Shown piece by piece: positions 15,471-22,549 of a DNA stretch of 31,527 nucleotides (position 1 is its first letter; each line of letters opens with the position of its first letter). The notes beneath the pieces were generated by a model. That model was not told the origin of the DNA, searched no databases, and was given only the letters and a program-made list of their open reading frames with translations. Origin of the DNA: an uncultured Bacteroidota bacterium (GTDB lineage: Bacteria; Bacteroidota; Bacteroidia; Chitinophagales; Chitinophagaceae); assembly GCA_946479055.1 (NCBI GenBank), contig CAMLEX010000001.1:1-31527 (forward strand), written 5' to 3'. The position numbers were made by a program, and so were the translations under genes.

Positions 15471-16673
15471 ATGAATCTTCATTCACCTTCTCCTTACTGG
15501 TTACTTCGTCATGGAATTATAAATAGCTACCCTTCTTTAAATGCCGATTTAAAAACCGAAATTGTCATCATAGGTGCGGGTATAAGCGGAGCACTTGTAG
15601 CGAATCAACTATGCCAGGCAGGATATAACATGGTGATAGTTGACCGGCGTCATGCGGGCATGGGGAGTACGGCAGCCAGTACTGCATTATTGCAATACGA
15701 AATAGATAAACCACTTCATCAACTCATCGATCTTATTGGAAAAAAAGAAGCAGTAAAAAGTTATCAACTTTGCCGCAAGGCTATTTTTGATATAAAAAAA
15801 ATATGTGGGCAATTTAAAGAACCGGATTTGTTTACGCTGAAACCAAGTTTTCAGTTTGCTTCTTATAAAAAAGATGTCGCTGATCTTTACAAAGAATATA
15901 CACTACGTAAACAAGTTGGCTTTCCGGTACAGTGGCTTGACGAAAAAAGTATTTTAAAAAAATTTGGTTTTGAAAAGCCAGCTGGTCTTCTATCACAGGA
16001 TGGCGCTGAGGCTGATGCTTATAAGCTAACACATAGTTTACTTAAAAAATGGATTGCAAAAGGACTGCAGGTATATGATAACACTGAAATCATTGCTATC
16101 CGGCATACGAAGCATGAAATTGAATTAATAACGGATAATAAAAAAAAGGTCAGGGCTAAAAAATTAATAATAGCCTGTGGTTATGAATCTCAGCAATACA
16201 TACCAAAAAAGGTACAGGAATTACAAGCTACTTATGCTATTGCCAGCGAGCCTTTTGCTGGAAAGAATTTCTGGTACAAGAACGCATTAATATGGGAAAC
16301 AGCTACACCTTACATGTATTTACGTACCACAAGTGATAACAGAATATTAATGGGAGGAAAAGACATACCTTTTTCTAACCCTGTTAAAAGAGATAGTTTA
16401 TTAATACAAAAAGCAAAAAGCCTGGAACAATCATTTTCAAAACTTTTTCCCGGTATGTTATTTAAAACAGATTTTAAATGGGCCGGCATATTTGCTTCCA
16501 CAAAAGACGGGCTGCCCTATATTGGATCTATTCCGCAAAGACCCAACACTTATTTCGCTCTGGGTTTTGGAGGCAATGGCATAACCTTCAGTGCCGTCGC
16601 AGCTAATATTATAAAGGATCTACTGATGGGAAAGAAGAACCGGGATGCAGCGCTTTTCAGTTTTGACAGGTAA
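15471..16673 (+). CDS. FAD-dependent amine/D-amino-acid oxidoreductase (DadA-like)
   Basis: 400 residues of the DAO/glycine oxidase superfamily. An FAD-binding Rossmann motif lies at IVIIGAGISGALVA (31-44, Gly35-x-Gly37-xx-Gly40), followed by VIVDRRHAGMGSTAASTALL, where the GSTAAS segment lines the flavin. The C-terminal end has DGLPYIGSIP and FALGFGGNGITFSA, which also contact FAD. The substrate cannot be told; relatives oxidise D-amino acids, glycine or gamma-glutamyl-putrescine. It probably acts in the cytoplasm, as there is no signal peptide. It is convergent with the next gene, with only 3 bp between stops. Confidence 0.85.
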   Translation: MNLHSPSPYWLLRHGIINSYPSLNADLKTEIVIIGAGISGALVANQLCQAGYNMVIVDRRHAGMGSTAASTALLQYEIDKPLHQLIDLIGKKEAVKSYQLCRKAIFDIKKICGQFKEPDLFTLKPSFQFASYKKDVADLYKEYTLRKQVGFPVQWLDEKSILKKFGFEKPAGLLSQDGAEADAYKLTHSLLKKWIAKGLQVYDNTEIIAIRHTKHEIELITDNKKKVRAKKLIIACGYESQQYIPKKVQELQATYAIASEPFAGKNFWYKNALIWETATPYMYLRTTSDNRILMGGKDIPFSNPVKRDSLLIQKAKSLEQSFSKLFPGMLFKTDFKWAGIFASTKDGLPYIGSIPQRPNTYFALGFGGNGITFSAVAANIIKDLLMGKKNRDAALFSFDR

Positions 16674-16676
16674 CAA

Positions 16677-17069
16677 TTAAGAAGCAAGTCCCAGATCGCC
16701 CTGTCGAAATATATTGTAAATATGTTTTTCCTGCAGCCAGGATAAGCTTCCCCTTGATTTTCGAACATACCAACAGGCTTTTAGGATACTAATGAAAACT
16801 TCTTTTTTATCTCTGTCAGTTATTTCTTTAACCTGGCCCGATACATATAAATAATCATCTTCGCTCTTCTGTATAAAATTTACTCTTTTATTTCTCAACT
16901 TTTTTAAATCATCATTGTCTGAAATAGTACAAATAAGTGAATGATCGTCATGAGTCCTGGCTTTTACATGCACAGTTATCCTGTCCTTTTTATCATGATA
17001 CCTCAGAAGACCAAGTTGAATAGCATCTATTTTCTGACTGATATAGCGTAACTTTTTATTCATAAGCAT
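16677..17069 (-). CDS. Small protein, probably PNPOx-like split barrel
   Basis: 130 residues. Alternating beta-strand patterns (IQLGLLRYHDKKDRITVHVK, SLICTISD, RVNFIQKSEDDYLYVSGQVK) resemble a pyridoxamine-phosphate-oxidase/general-stress-protein-26 split barrel, which binds FMN, F420 or heme in various families. No diagnostic catalytic residue is seen, so the assignment is by pattern only. It follows another split-barrel gene by 32 bp on the same strand; the two are probably co-transcribed and could pair as a heterodimer (inference). A second Met two codons in is an alternative start. Confidence 0.55.
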   Translation of the reverse strand: MLMNKKLRYISQKIDAIQLGLLRYHDKKDRITVHVKARTHDDHSLICTISDNDDLKKLRNKRVNFIQKSEDDYLYVSGQVKEITDRDKKEVFISILKACWYVRKSRGSLSWLQEKHIYNIFRQGDLGLAS

Positions 17070-17101
17070 CTTAGATTGATTCCTTACTTTTTGTTCTCCT
17101 T

Positions 17102-17590
17102 CTAAATTGCATTTTTGTTAAGCGCTGGTTTGGAATGGTGTGGAAATGCAATGTTCCTGAGTATCCATTTATATCCCCTTTCAACAATTAATTCGAGCCT
17201 TGATTTTTCATTTTTACCGTATGGCTCTGTGTATTCAATTGAATTCATTGACATCCTGATAAGCAATACTTTTCCTTTTGCCGAAAATTCATTTGATAAA
17301 TAACCGGAATAATCATCATCCATAATAGACGCCTTACCGCTTACTTCTAAATGGAAAAAGAATCCTTTCCTGTAAAAATGAAGACTTACCGGAAAGCTTT
17401 GTTCATATTCAGGTACATCCTGAAATGGCTTTTGACAAATAAACCAAAGTTCTCCTTCATCGCTGACTTGCAGAGCGGTCACTATACTATTGGGCAATCT
17501 GCAAACATCATTGCTCATGCTATACATGATAGCTGTACGGAGTTGATAAATTTTTTCCCTTATGTCGCTGAGGTTTGTATCTGTAGTCAT
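17102..17590 (-). CDS. General stress protein 26-like / PNPOx-family protein
   Basis: 162 residues. The segment DIREKIYQLRTAIMYSMSND (9-28) followed by SIVTALQVSDEGELWFICQK and later FFFHLEVSGKASIMDD matches the split-barrel flavin-binding fold seen in general stress protein 26 relatives of Bacteroidota. These probably bind FMN or a similar cofactor; the reaction is unknown. It is the first gene of a two-gene minus-strand unit. A sigma-54-like element (17617-17631) predicts transcription start 15 nt before the ATG. It is divergent from topoisomerase IB, which carries its own matching element. Confidence 0.7.
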   Translation of the reverse strand: MTTDTNLSDIREKIYQLRTAIMYSMSNDVCRLPNSIVTALQVSDEGELWFICQKPFQDVPEYEQSFPVSLHFYRKGFFFHLEVSGKASIMDDDYSGYLSNEFSAKGKVLLIRMSMNSIEYTEPYGKNEKSRLELIVERGYKWILRNIAFPHHSKPALNKNAI

Positions 17591-17616
17591 AATCGTTGGT
17601 GTTTATTATACATCAG

Positions 17617-17631
17617 TCAAATGTGATACCA
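17617..17631 (-). promoter_or_regulatory. Sigma-54-like element for the GSP26-like gene
   Basis: On the minus strand TGGTATCACATTTGA has GG, 10 nt, then GA, with TTGA in place of TTGC. The predicted start near 17605 is 15 nt before the ATG. Confidence 0.45.
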
Positions 17632-17739
17632 ACCCATTTACAACTGTTTTTGCCGTAAATAATAATACTACTGTGCAACAAATTCTACAAACAAGCTTTA
17701 TTGTGAAGTATTATTGATACCCCAAGCGATAATTAATTC

Positions 17740-17754
17740 TGGCACTTGTTTTTC
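17740..17754 (+). promoter_or_regulatory. Sigma-54-like element for topoisomerase IB
   Basis: TGGCACTTGTTTTTC has a perfect TGGCAC -24 box, then GG-N10-TC. The predicted start near 17766 is 14 nt before ATG 17780, and this argues against an earlier translation start at 17714. Confidence 0.55.
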
Positions 17755-17779
17755 AAATATTAAGTATCAATTACCGGTC

Positions 17780-18865
17780 ATGAAACAGAAGGGCACGCTT
17801 TCTCATCAAAAGATTTTGAAACTTGACAGGGACCATAAACAGGCAGCTAAAGCCGCCAGCCTCGTTTATACGTCTGATAGTAAGCCGGGTATAAGCAGGC
17901 AGAAAAAAACAAAGGCATATACTTATCTGGTCGCAGGAAAACCATTAAACAATAAAACTGAATTAGAAAGAATTAAAAAATTAGCTATTCCTCCCTCCTG
18001 GAGTAGAGTCTGGATATGCCCGGATCCAAACGGTCATATACAGGCGACAGGGATTGACCTGAATGGGCGGAAGCAATACAGGTACCATGCAGAATGGAAT
18101 AAGCTTCGCGCCGAAACCAAATTTCATCGCCTGTATGAATTTGGAAAAGTATTACCGCTGTTGCGAAAAAAAATAAAAAAGGACCTGGAGACAGCAGAAC
18201 TAACTGAAAACAAAGTATTAGCCACTATTATCCACCTGATGGAACAAACTTATATACGTGTAGGCAATAACGGGTATGAAAAGCTATATGGCTCTTATGG
18301 GTTAACCACTTTAAAAGACAGGCATGTGACGATAAAAAAAGAGGATATCCAATTTTCTTTCAGAGGCAAAAAAGGAATTGAACATTCCATCAGTATAAAA
18401 AATAAAAGACTTGCCCGTATCATCAGGCAATGCCGGGATATTCCAGGCAAAGAGCTTTTTCAATATTATACAAGCGATGGTCAGAAACGGAGCGTTGACT
18501 CAGGCATGGTAAATAATTATATAAAAGAAACAACCCAGGCTGAATTTACTGCTAAAGATTTCCGAACCTGGGCCGGATCCTTACAGGCATTGGAATGCTT
18601 TCATTCGCTTGCTGAACCACTCAATGCCTCCGACATCAGGAAGAATATCATCACAGTGTTAGATGCAGTGAGTAATAAATTGGGCAATTCCCGAAGCATA
18701 TGCAAAAAATATTATGTCCATCCGGTTCTGATTCAGCTATATGAAGAAAACAAGCTAAAAAATTATTTTCCAGTTTCCTCCGCAAAGCGAATTAACACAG
18801 GCCTTAGCATTGAAGAAAAAATATTAATGCGGACCTTGAAAAAATCTATGTCAGAAACAGGGTAA
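17780..18865 (+). CDS. DNA topoisomerase IB (poxvirus-like)
   Basis: 361 residues. It relaxes supercoiled DNA through a 3'-phosphotyrosine intermediate. Conserved pieces: IPPSWSRVWICPDPNGHIQA (70-89) and GRKQYRYHAEW in the N-terminal domain; YIRVGNNGYEKLYGSYGLTT (158-177) with catalytic Arg160; KDFRTWAGS (259-267) with Arg262; and CKKYYVHP (308-315) with the probable nucleophile Tyr312, in the usual (S/Y)Y(V/I)HP setting. Length is near the bacterial TopIB norm. ATG 17780 is preferred over an upstream start at 17714 because the promoter-like element lies between them. Bacterial TopIB is accessory and often found in stress or DNA-damage gene neighbourhoods. Confidence 0.93.
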   Translation: MKQKGTLSHQKILKLDRDHKQAAKAASLVYTSDSKPGISRQKKTKAYTYLVAGKPLNNKTELERIKKLAIPPSWSRVWICPDPNGHIQATGIDLNGRKQYRYHAEWNKLRAETKFHRLYEFGKVLPLLRKKIKKDLETAELTENKVLATIIHLMEQTYIRVGNNGYEKLYGSYGLTTLKDRHVTIKKEDIQFSFRGKKGIEHSISIKNKRLARIIRQCRDIPGKELFQYYTSDGQKRSVDSGMVNNYIKETTQAEFTAKDFRTWAGSLQALECFHSLAEPLNASDIRKNIITVLDAVSNKLGNSRSICKKYYVHPVLIQLYEENKLKNYFPVSSAKRINTGLSIEEKILMRTLKKSMSETG

Positions 18866-18874
18866 TTAAATTAC

Positions 18875-18889
18875 TGGTATGGTTTTTAC
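18875..18889 (+). promoter_or_regulatory. Sigma-54-like element for the 61-residue protein
   Basis: TGGTATGGTTTTTAC has GG, 10 nt, then AC. The predicted start near 18901 is 9 nt before the ATG. It is the weakest at the -12 side. Confidence 0.4.
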
Positions 18890-18909
18890 CCAATATTTCA
18901 AAAAGGGTT

Positions 18910-19095
18910 ATGAAAAATAAAAACATTGTTAACCAGGCTGGAAATCAAAATACTCAGTTTAATAAAAACAAGCCATCCCCGGAAATAAGAGATAACCTGG
19001 ATAGCCGTAAGAATGAAGAGCAAGATAGTAAAGGCGATGATATTACCCATAACCGTAAAACTCATCATGGAAAACATCAAAAACCAAAAAAGTAA
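18910..19095 (+). CDS. Small hydrophilic protein, unknown
   Basis: 61 residues, extremely polar: many Asn, Lys, Gln and Asp, with a His/Lys-rich end (THHGKHQKPKK). No hydrophobic core is expected, so it is probably disordered. Such tiny hydrophilic proteins are common beside stress genes in soil Bacteroidota. AAAGGG lies just before the ATG, and a sigma-54-like element is correctly placed upstream. I do not recognise a family. The opposite strand has a hydrophobic open frame here that I take to be a shadow. Confidence 0.55.
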   Translation: MKNKNIVNQAGNQNTQFNKNKPSPEIRDNLDSRKNEEQDSKGDDITHNRKTHHGKHQKPKK

Positions 19096-19166
19096 TAACG
19101 GATCAGATAGCAAATACCTATAGAAAAACACTTACCTGATTTTTTAACCTTATAAAACGTAATACT

Positions 19167-19631
19167 ATGTATGTTAATGAAAAAACAGCGGAAGTGATCA
19201 ATGACCTCATTCGCATTAATAATGATCGTATAGAAGGCTACGAAAAAGCTGCTGACAAAACTGAACCTAAAGACGTGGACCTCCAGGTGATTTTCAGACA
19301 GATGAGTGCCGAAAGTCGCAGTTATGTAAATGATCTGAGAAGATATGCAACCGGAATAGGTGAAGAGGTTGGTACAGATGATACTACACTGAGAGGAAAG
19401 ATATACAGGGCCTGGATGGATGTAAAAGCAACTTTTACTGGTAAAGATCGTAAAGCCTTACTTGCTTCATGTGAATTTGGGGAAGATGCTGCTCAAAAAG
19501 CATACGATGCAGCATTGTCAAGTGATGCACAACTATCCGCAGATGTAAGACAGTTGATCATGGATCAAAAATCAAGTCTTAAAAAGTCACATGACCGGAT
19601 AAAGGCACTACGTGATAAGCAACCGTCGTAA
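19167..19631 (+). CDS. PA2169/DUF2383 family four-helix-bundle protein
   Basis: 154 residues, nearly all helical. The family pattern is visible: NEKTAEVINDLIRINNDRIE (4-23), the ferritin-like helices IFRQMSAESRSYVNDLRRYA and LLASCEFGEDAAQKAYDAAL, and a final helix with KSSLKKSHDRIKALRD. The fold is ferritin-like; the function is unknown, though members are often stress-induced. A terminator directly follows. It may be co-transcribed with the 61-residue gene 71 bp upstream. Confidence 0.85.
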   Translation: MYVNEKTAEVINDLIRINNDRIEGYEKAADKTEPKDVDLQVIFRQMSAESRSYVNDLRRYATGIGEEVGTDDTTLRGKIYRAWMDVKATFTGKDRKALLASCEFGEDAAQKAYDAALSSDAQLSADVRQLIMDQKSSLKKSHDRIKALRDKQPS

Positions 19632-19637
19632 TCACAG

Positions 19638-19669
19638 AAAGCATGATAATTTTTTTATCATGCTTTTTT
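19638..19669 (+). terminator. Rho-independent terminator after the DUF2383 gene
   Basis: AAAGCATGATAA (19638-19649) pairs with TTATCATGCTTT (19655-19666) around a short T loop, ending in a T-run. Confidence 0.88.
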
Positions 19670-19712
19670 CAGATTTTTTAAACACATATCGACTGATCAT
19701 AAAAATATTGAT

Positions 19713-20066
19713 ATGCAAACAAATTCCAGCACCGAAGAAATGAAAAGCCTGGCAACCTGTCTCAATAAATTAGTTTTAGACGGGTATACCGAGGATTTTA
19801 AAGCCGCGGAGAGAGGACTTCTTTCCTTGCAAAGTGAAAAAATTTATGAACCCGGCCAGGTACATGTAGTTAATTTTTTCCGTTTTGAAGGTGCCAGCGA
19901 TCCCGCAGATAATACTATTTTATACGTAATTGAAACCAACGATGGGACAAAGGGAACATTGGTAGATGCCTATGGTTCCTATGCTGATACGAAGGTTACC
20001 TCTTTTATGCAGGAAGTAGAAGATATAAATAAAAAACCGGTAAATAATAATGATTCAAACAACTGA
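19713..20066 (+). CDS. Small conserved Bacteroidota protein (often mislabelled PRPP synthetase)
   Basis: 117 residues. The core LNKLVLDGYTEDF (17-29), then VVNFFRFEGASDPADNTILY and GTKGTLVDAYGSYAD, matches a small family in Bacteroidota that databases often call phosphoribosylpyrophosphate synthetase. It is far too short and has none of the PRPP synthetase motifs (no PRPP-binding loop), so I do not accept that function. It overlaps the next gene by 17 bp, implying coupled expression. Confidence 0.75.
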   Translation: MQTNSSTEEMKSLATCLNKLVLDGYTEDFKAAERGLLSLQSEKIYEPGQVHVVNFFRFEGASDPADNTILYVIETNDGTKGTLVDAYGSYADTKVTSFMQEVEDINKKPVNNNDSNN

Positions 20067-20385
20067 TCAGTACATCAAAGTATGTATGAAAACATGGCTT
20101 TTGTGCGAAGCAAGTGTTCATGCAGAATCAACCAGTAATTCTCCCCGATATAATCTTGTAGAAGCATGTAGTGAATGTGCCAAAGCTTGTTTTGCAGTTG
20201 TATCAAAATTGGTGAGTAATACAAGCGACCTTGGCGACCTGGTATTAAACTGTTTACTGCATTGCAGGGAATGCTCAAACGAATGTGAAAAATATCCCGG
20301 TGACGAGGATATTCAATTTTGTGGCATCGTAAGCAGCATCTGTGCAGACACGCTGAAGGAAATTACAGTTTTCCAACTTAATTAA
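20050..20385 (+). CDS. Cys-rich four-helix-bundle protein (DUF326/Csp-like)
   Basis: 111 residues with 11 cysteines at 12, 19, 40, 43, 47, 68, 72, 75, 79, 91 and 98. The spacing CSECAKAC (40-47) and HCRECSNEC (71-79) places Cys on one face of successive helices, as in four-helix copper-storage and DUF326 proteins that bind many Cu(I) ions. There is no signal peptide, so it would act in the cytoplasm. Copper binding is inferred from the fold and Cys pattern. Translation overlaps the preceding gene by 17 bp. A hairpin terminator follows at 20501. Confidence 0.8.
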   Translation: MIQTTDQYIKVCMKTWLLCEASVHAESTSNSPRYNLVEACSECAKACFAVVSKLVSNTSDLGDLVLNCLLHCRECSNECEKYPGDEDIQFCGIVSSICADTLKEITVFQLN

Positions 20386-20500
20386 TTTTCGTCCGAATGT
20401 TATCCTGCAGTATTAGTTGATAAAGTGCAGATGACATGAGCGAGTTGTCGGGACCATGTGTCAAGCAACAATAAAAAGTAACACATGAAATTATATAAAT

Positions 20501-20528
20501 AAACCGGCAAATTTAATTGCCGGTTTTT
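20501..20528 (+). terminator. Terminator between convergent genes
   Basis: AAACCGGCAA (20501-20510) pairs with TTGCCGGTTT (20517-20526) around a 6-nt loop, with further T after it. It ends the plus-strand pair and, read in reverse, may also end the DUF1328 gene. Confidence 0.8.
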
Positions 20529-20554
20529 ATTTTCATTTTTCCGTATTAGTTACG

Positions 20555-20722
20555 CTAAATATTAGTTCTTGATCTACCGAAAAAGAGTGAAACAATAAAT
20601 AACACAAGAAAAATGAAAAAGAAAATTTTAGCGATGGAAGCTGCTCCGGCAGCAATGCCACCAAATCCAAGGATCGCAGCGATTATTGCCACAACCAGGA
20701 AAATTACAGTCCAACGTAGCAT
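20555..20722 (-). CDS. DUF1328 (YtjA) family small membrane protein
   Basis: 55 residues beginning [20 protein letters not shown] and containing [20 protein letters not shown], with two hydrophobic helices separated by the GGIAAGA turn, and ending FFGRSRTNI. This matches the DUF1328/YtjA family (about 53-60 residues, MLRWA..FL..A..AAI.GFGGIA..A), small membrane proteins of unknown role often seen in stress-gene sets. A sigma-54-like element lies about 90 bp upstream, which would leave a 75-nt leader. Confidence 0.9.
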   Translation of the reverse strand: MLRWTVIFLVVAIIAAILGFGGIAAGAASIAKIFFFIFLVLFIVSLFFGRSRTNI

Positions 20723-20808
20723 AGTTTATTTTTTTAAAAATTAAAAAATTGTACTTCTTCAAATCGAAACTCTATAATTCTACTCTGTACATTTTCATCC
20801 TAAATAAG

Positions 20809-20823
20809 GAAAAATCCGTGCCG
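20809..20823 (-). promoter_or_regulatory. Sigma-54-like element for the DUF1328 gene
   Basis: On the minus strand CGGCACGGATTTTTC has GG, 10 nt, then TC. The first T of TGG is C. The predicted start near 20797 leaves a 75-nt leader, longer than for the others. Confidence 0.45.
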
Positions 20824-20951
20824 CAATAATATCTGCCGGGAAATAAACAAAGCTGTGGAATTTTTTCAGCATCGGGGAGCATTTCATTAACAAAAAACGG
20901 CCTTTTTTACTCACCTATTCCATATAAGGTTCATGACCATGCATACTAAAA

Positions 20952-20966
20952 TGGTATAAAAATTTC
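20952..20966 (+). promoter_or_regulatory. Sigma-54-like element for the SDR gene
   Basis: TGGTATAAAAATTTC has GG, 10 nt, then TC. The predicted start near 20978 is 9 nt before the ATG. Confidence 0.45.
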
Positions 20967-20986
20967 TACGGTTTATATAAACAGCT

Positions 20987-21862
20987 ATGCAAAAAGGAGG
21001 CGTTAAAAAACCGGTTCGTCCCGCACAACACCAGGTGAGGCCTGGCCTGGAAAAAAAGATGAAGCCTTTGCCCATATTTGATTACCGGGAAATAAAAGGA
21101 AACAATCGGTTAAAAAATAAAATTGCATTCATCACAGGTGGAGACAGTGGTATTGGAAAAGCAGTGGCTGTATTATTTGCTAAAGAAGGAGCTACCATTG
21201 CTATCGCTTATCTTAATGAAGACAAAGACGCAAAAGAAACAAAACAATACATTGAAGAAAATTATGGCCGCAGGTGCTTATTGATAAAAGGCGATCTGTC
21301 CAGGGAAATCAATTGTATCAATGCTGTAAAGAAAACCATTAAACAATTCAGCCGTATTGATATACTTGTCAATAATGCAGCTTTACATTATGAGAATGAA
21401 AGCCTGGAAACTCTTTCTACAAAAGAGCTGATAAAAACATTTGAAACGAATATCTTTTCCTATTTCTGGATAACAAAAGCGGCTTTGCCATATATGAGTA
21501 AAGGCAGTTGCATTATTAACTCTTCGTCAGTAACAGTAACAGCCTACAGGGGTAGCGGTTCGTTAATTGATTATGCCTCTACCAAAGGAGCTATTGTTGC
21601 CTTCACAAGAAGTTTGTCTTCAAATCTTGCAAAAAAAGGGATACGTGTAAATGGTGTAGCGCCGGGCCCTATCTGGACACCACTGATTCCATCCAGTTTT
21701 AAAGCAACAAAAGTAGCACAACATGGTAGTGACGTGCCAATGCAAAGGGCCGGTGAACCTGCAGAGATCGCTCCCAGCTACCTTTTTCTGGCTAGTTCGG
21801 ATGCCAGCTATATGACTGGCCAGTTTTTACATCCCAATGGTGGAGAGATAATAAATGGATAG
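20987..21862 (+). CDS. Short-chain dehydrogenase, general stress protein 39 type
   Basis: 291 residues. A classical SDR Rossmann domain follows an N-terminal extension of about 45 residues (MQKGGVKKPVRPAQHQVRPG onward), typical of the YdaD/YhdF/GSP39 subgroup. Motifs: NAD(P)-binding TGGDSGIGKAVA (about 49-60), NNAA (about 126-129), the catalytic Ser in INSSSV, Tyr-x-x-x-Lys in DYASTKGA, and VAPGPIWTPL. The substrate is unknown; the subgroup is associated with osmotic or general stress. A sigma-54-like element overlaps the expected promoter position. The gene stands alone. Confidence 0.9.
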   Translation: MQKGGVKKPVRPAQHQVRPGLEKKMKPLPIFDYREIKGNNRLKNKIAFITGGDSGIGKAVAVLFAKEGATIAIAYLNEDKDAKETKQYIEENYGRRCLLIKGDLSREINCINAVKKTIKQFSRIDILVNNAALHYENESLETLSTKELIKTFETNIFSYFWITKAALPYMSKGSCIINSSSVTVTAYRGSGSLIDYASTKGAIVAFTRSLSSNLAKKGIRVNGVAPGPIWTPLIPSSFKATKVAQHGSDVPMQRAGEPAEIAPSYLFLASSDASYMTGQFLHPNGGEIING

Positions 21863-22060
21863 ATGAAATGAGCTCTAAAAAATTTTCGAGCATCCCGATA
21901 CCTATCAGGATATACCAATCCGCGACGAAAGTTTTTAGGGTGAAATTACATAGCTTGTCCCGAAGCATTTCGTGATGGCCAAAAACAATGAAATTAATAC
22001 GTGAAAGTTTTGCACAATATTTTGCATTGGCATGCTTTTGGAAACTTATATTTCAAATCT
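21863..22060. other. Non-coding gap between the SDR gene and the TPP riboswitch
   Basis: No gene is evident. There is an imperfect palindrome at about 21891-21910 (ATCCCGATA / TATCAGGAT) and a small CGAAGCATTTCG hairpin near 21962-21973, both resembling dispersed intergenic repeats. A possible promoter for the riboswitch is TATATTTC at 22047-22054 with TTG at 22027, which would start the RNA near the first riboswitch stem. Confidence 0.4.
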
Positions 22061-22138
22061 CTTTTAGGGGTGGTTCAAGTAATCTGAGAATATACCCGAA
22101 TTACCTGATCTGGATAATGCCAGCGAAGGGAGCAAAAG
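22061..22138 (+). ncRNA. TPP (thiamine pyrophosphate) riboswitch, THI element
   Basis: The conserved THI-box is complete: outer stem CTTTT (22061-22065) with AAAAG (22134-22138), GGGGTG near 22067, CTGAGA (22084-22089), ACCCG (22094-22098), and then ACCTGATCTGGATAATGCCA (22103-22122) with GCGAAGGGA. It should bind thiamine pyrophosphate. A terminator follows within 7 nt. The striking point is that no thiamine biosynthesis or transport gene follows: the next gene is convergent, and the next plus-strand gene is obg, 445 bp away with its own promoter. Confidence 0.95.
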
Positions 22139-22144
22139 AGAAAT

Positions 22145-22177
22145 AAGGGGTTTTGGTTTACGCCAAAGCCCTTTTTT
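22145..22177 (+). terminator. Terminator directly after the TPP riboswitch
   Basis: AAGGGGTTTTGG (22145-22156) pairs with CCAAAGCCCTTT (22163-22174) with G-U pairs, loop TTTACG, then a T-run. It is the likely expression platform of the riboswitch. It can also serve the convergent small gene ending at 22183. Confidence 0.88.
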
Positions 22178-22182
22178 CATTT

Positions 22183-22521
22183 TCATCGCTGATCCTTCCA
22201 GATCAACTTTATATGTTTTGCCTTTTCAAAAAAATCCAGGCATTTTCTGTCGCCCTTTCCTGTATAACCGCCTGAAGGCGCACAGATAAGATTGCAATCA
22301 CTGTCGTATAAATTATTGTACTGATCGCAGCATGGGCTGGTAAACAGGTATACCCGTTTACCATCAAAATTATATTCATTCACTTCAGCAGGTGGGTTCC
22401 ATTTAGGTTCTTTTTGTATCTGCTCAATCCTTTGCTGTATACAGGTAGGAATCGCATCCTTATTTTTATCACATTTTTGATTCAGCAGTGGCAAAGCCAA
22501 TAAAAGGAAAATAAACTTCAT
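22183..22521 (-). CDS. Small secreted Cys-rich protein, DUF6970-like
   Basis: 112 residues from the internal ATG at 22521, which gives a clean signal peptide ([17 protein letters not shown]); an open frame to 22560 adds 13 charged residues before it. The mature part has Cys at 27, 64, 65, 76, 80 and 94, with the distinctive [16 protein letters not shown] and [20 protein letters not shown] recall this pattern from DUF6970 domains of Bacteroidota, function unknown; the family name is from memory. It is probably periplasmic or membrane-bound with disulfides. Its 3' end abuts the TPP riboswitch terminator, so read-through there would be antisense to it. It is divergent from obg. Confidence 0.75.
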   Translation of the reverse strand: MKFIFLLLALPLLNQKCDKNKDAIPTCIQQRIEQIQKEPKWNPPAEVNEYNFDGKRVYLFTSPCCDQYNNLYDSDCNLICAPSGGYTGKGDRKCLDFFEKAKHIKLIWKDQR

Positions 22522-22549
22522 CGCTTCGTATTTAAGCTCTGTGACACGG

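Noticed and set aside
17714..17779. Upstream start for topoisomerase IB
   Set aside because: The extension contains the promoter-like element and has no family similarity; ATG 17780 fits better.
18898..19131. Hydrophobic 77-residue open frame on the minus strand
   Set aside because: It lies opposite the 61-residue protein; its hydrophobicity comes from the AAA/AAT-rich plus strand, and it has no promoter or family match.
19713..20066. Phosphoribosylpyrophosphate synthetase
   Set aside because: Only 117 residues, no PRPP-binding loop or ATP motifs; the label for this small family is not supported by the sequence.
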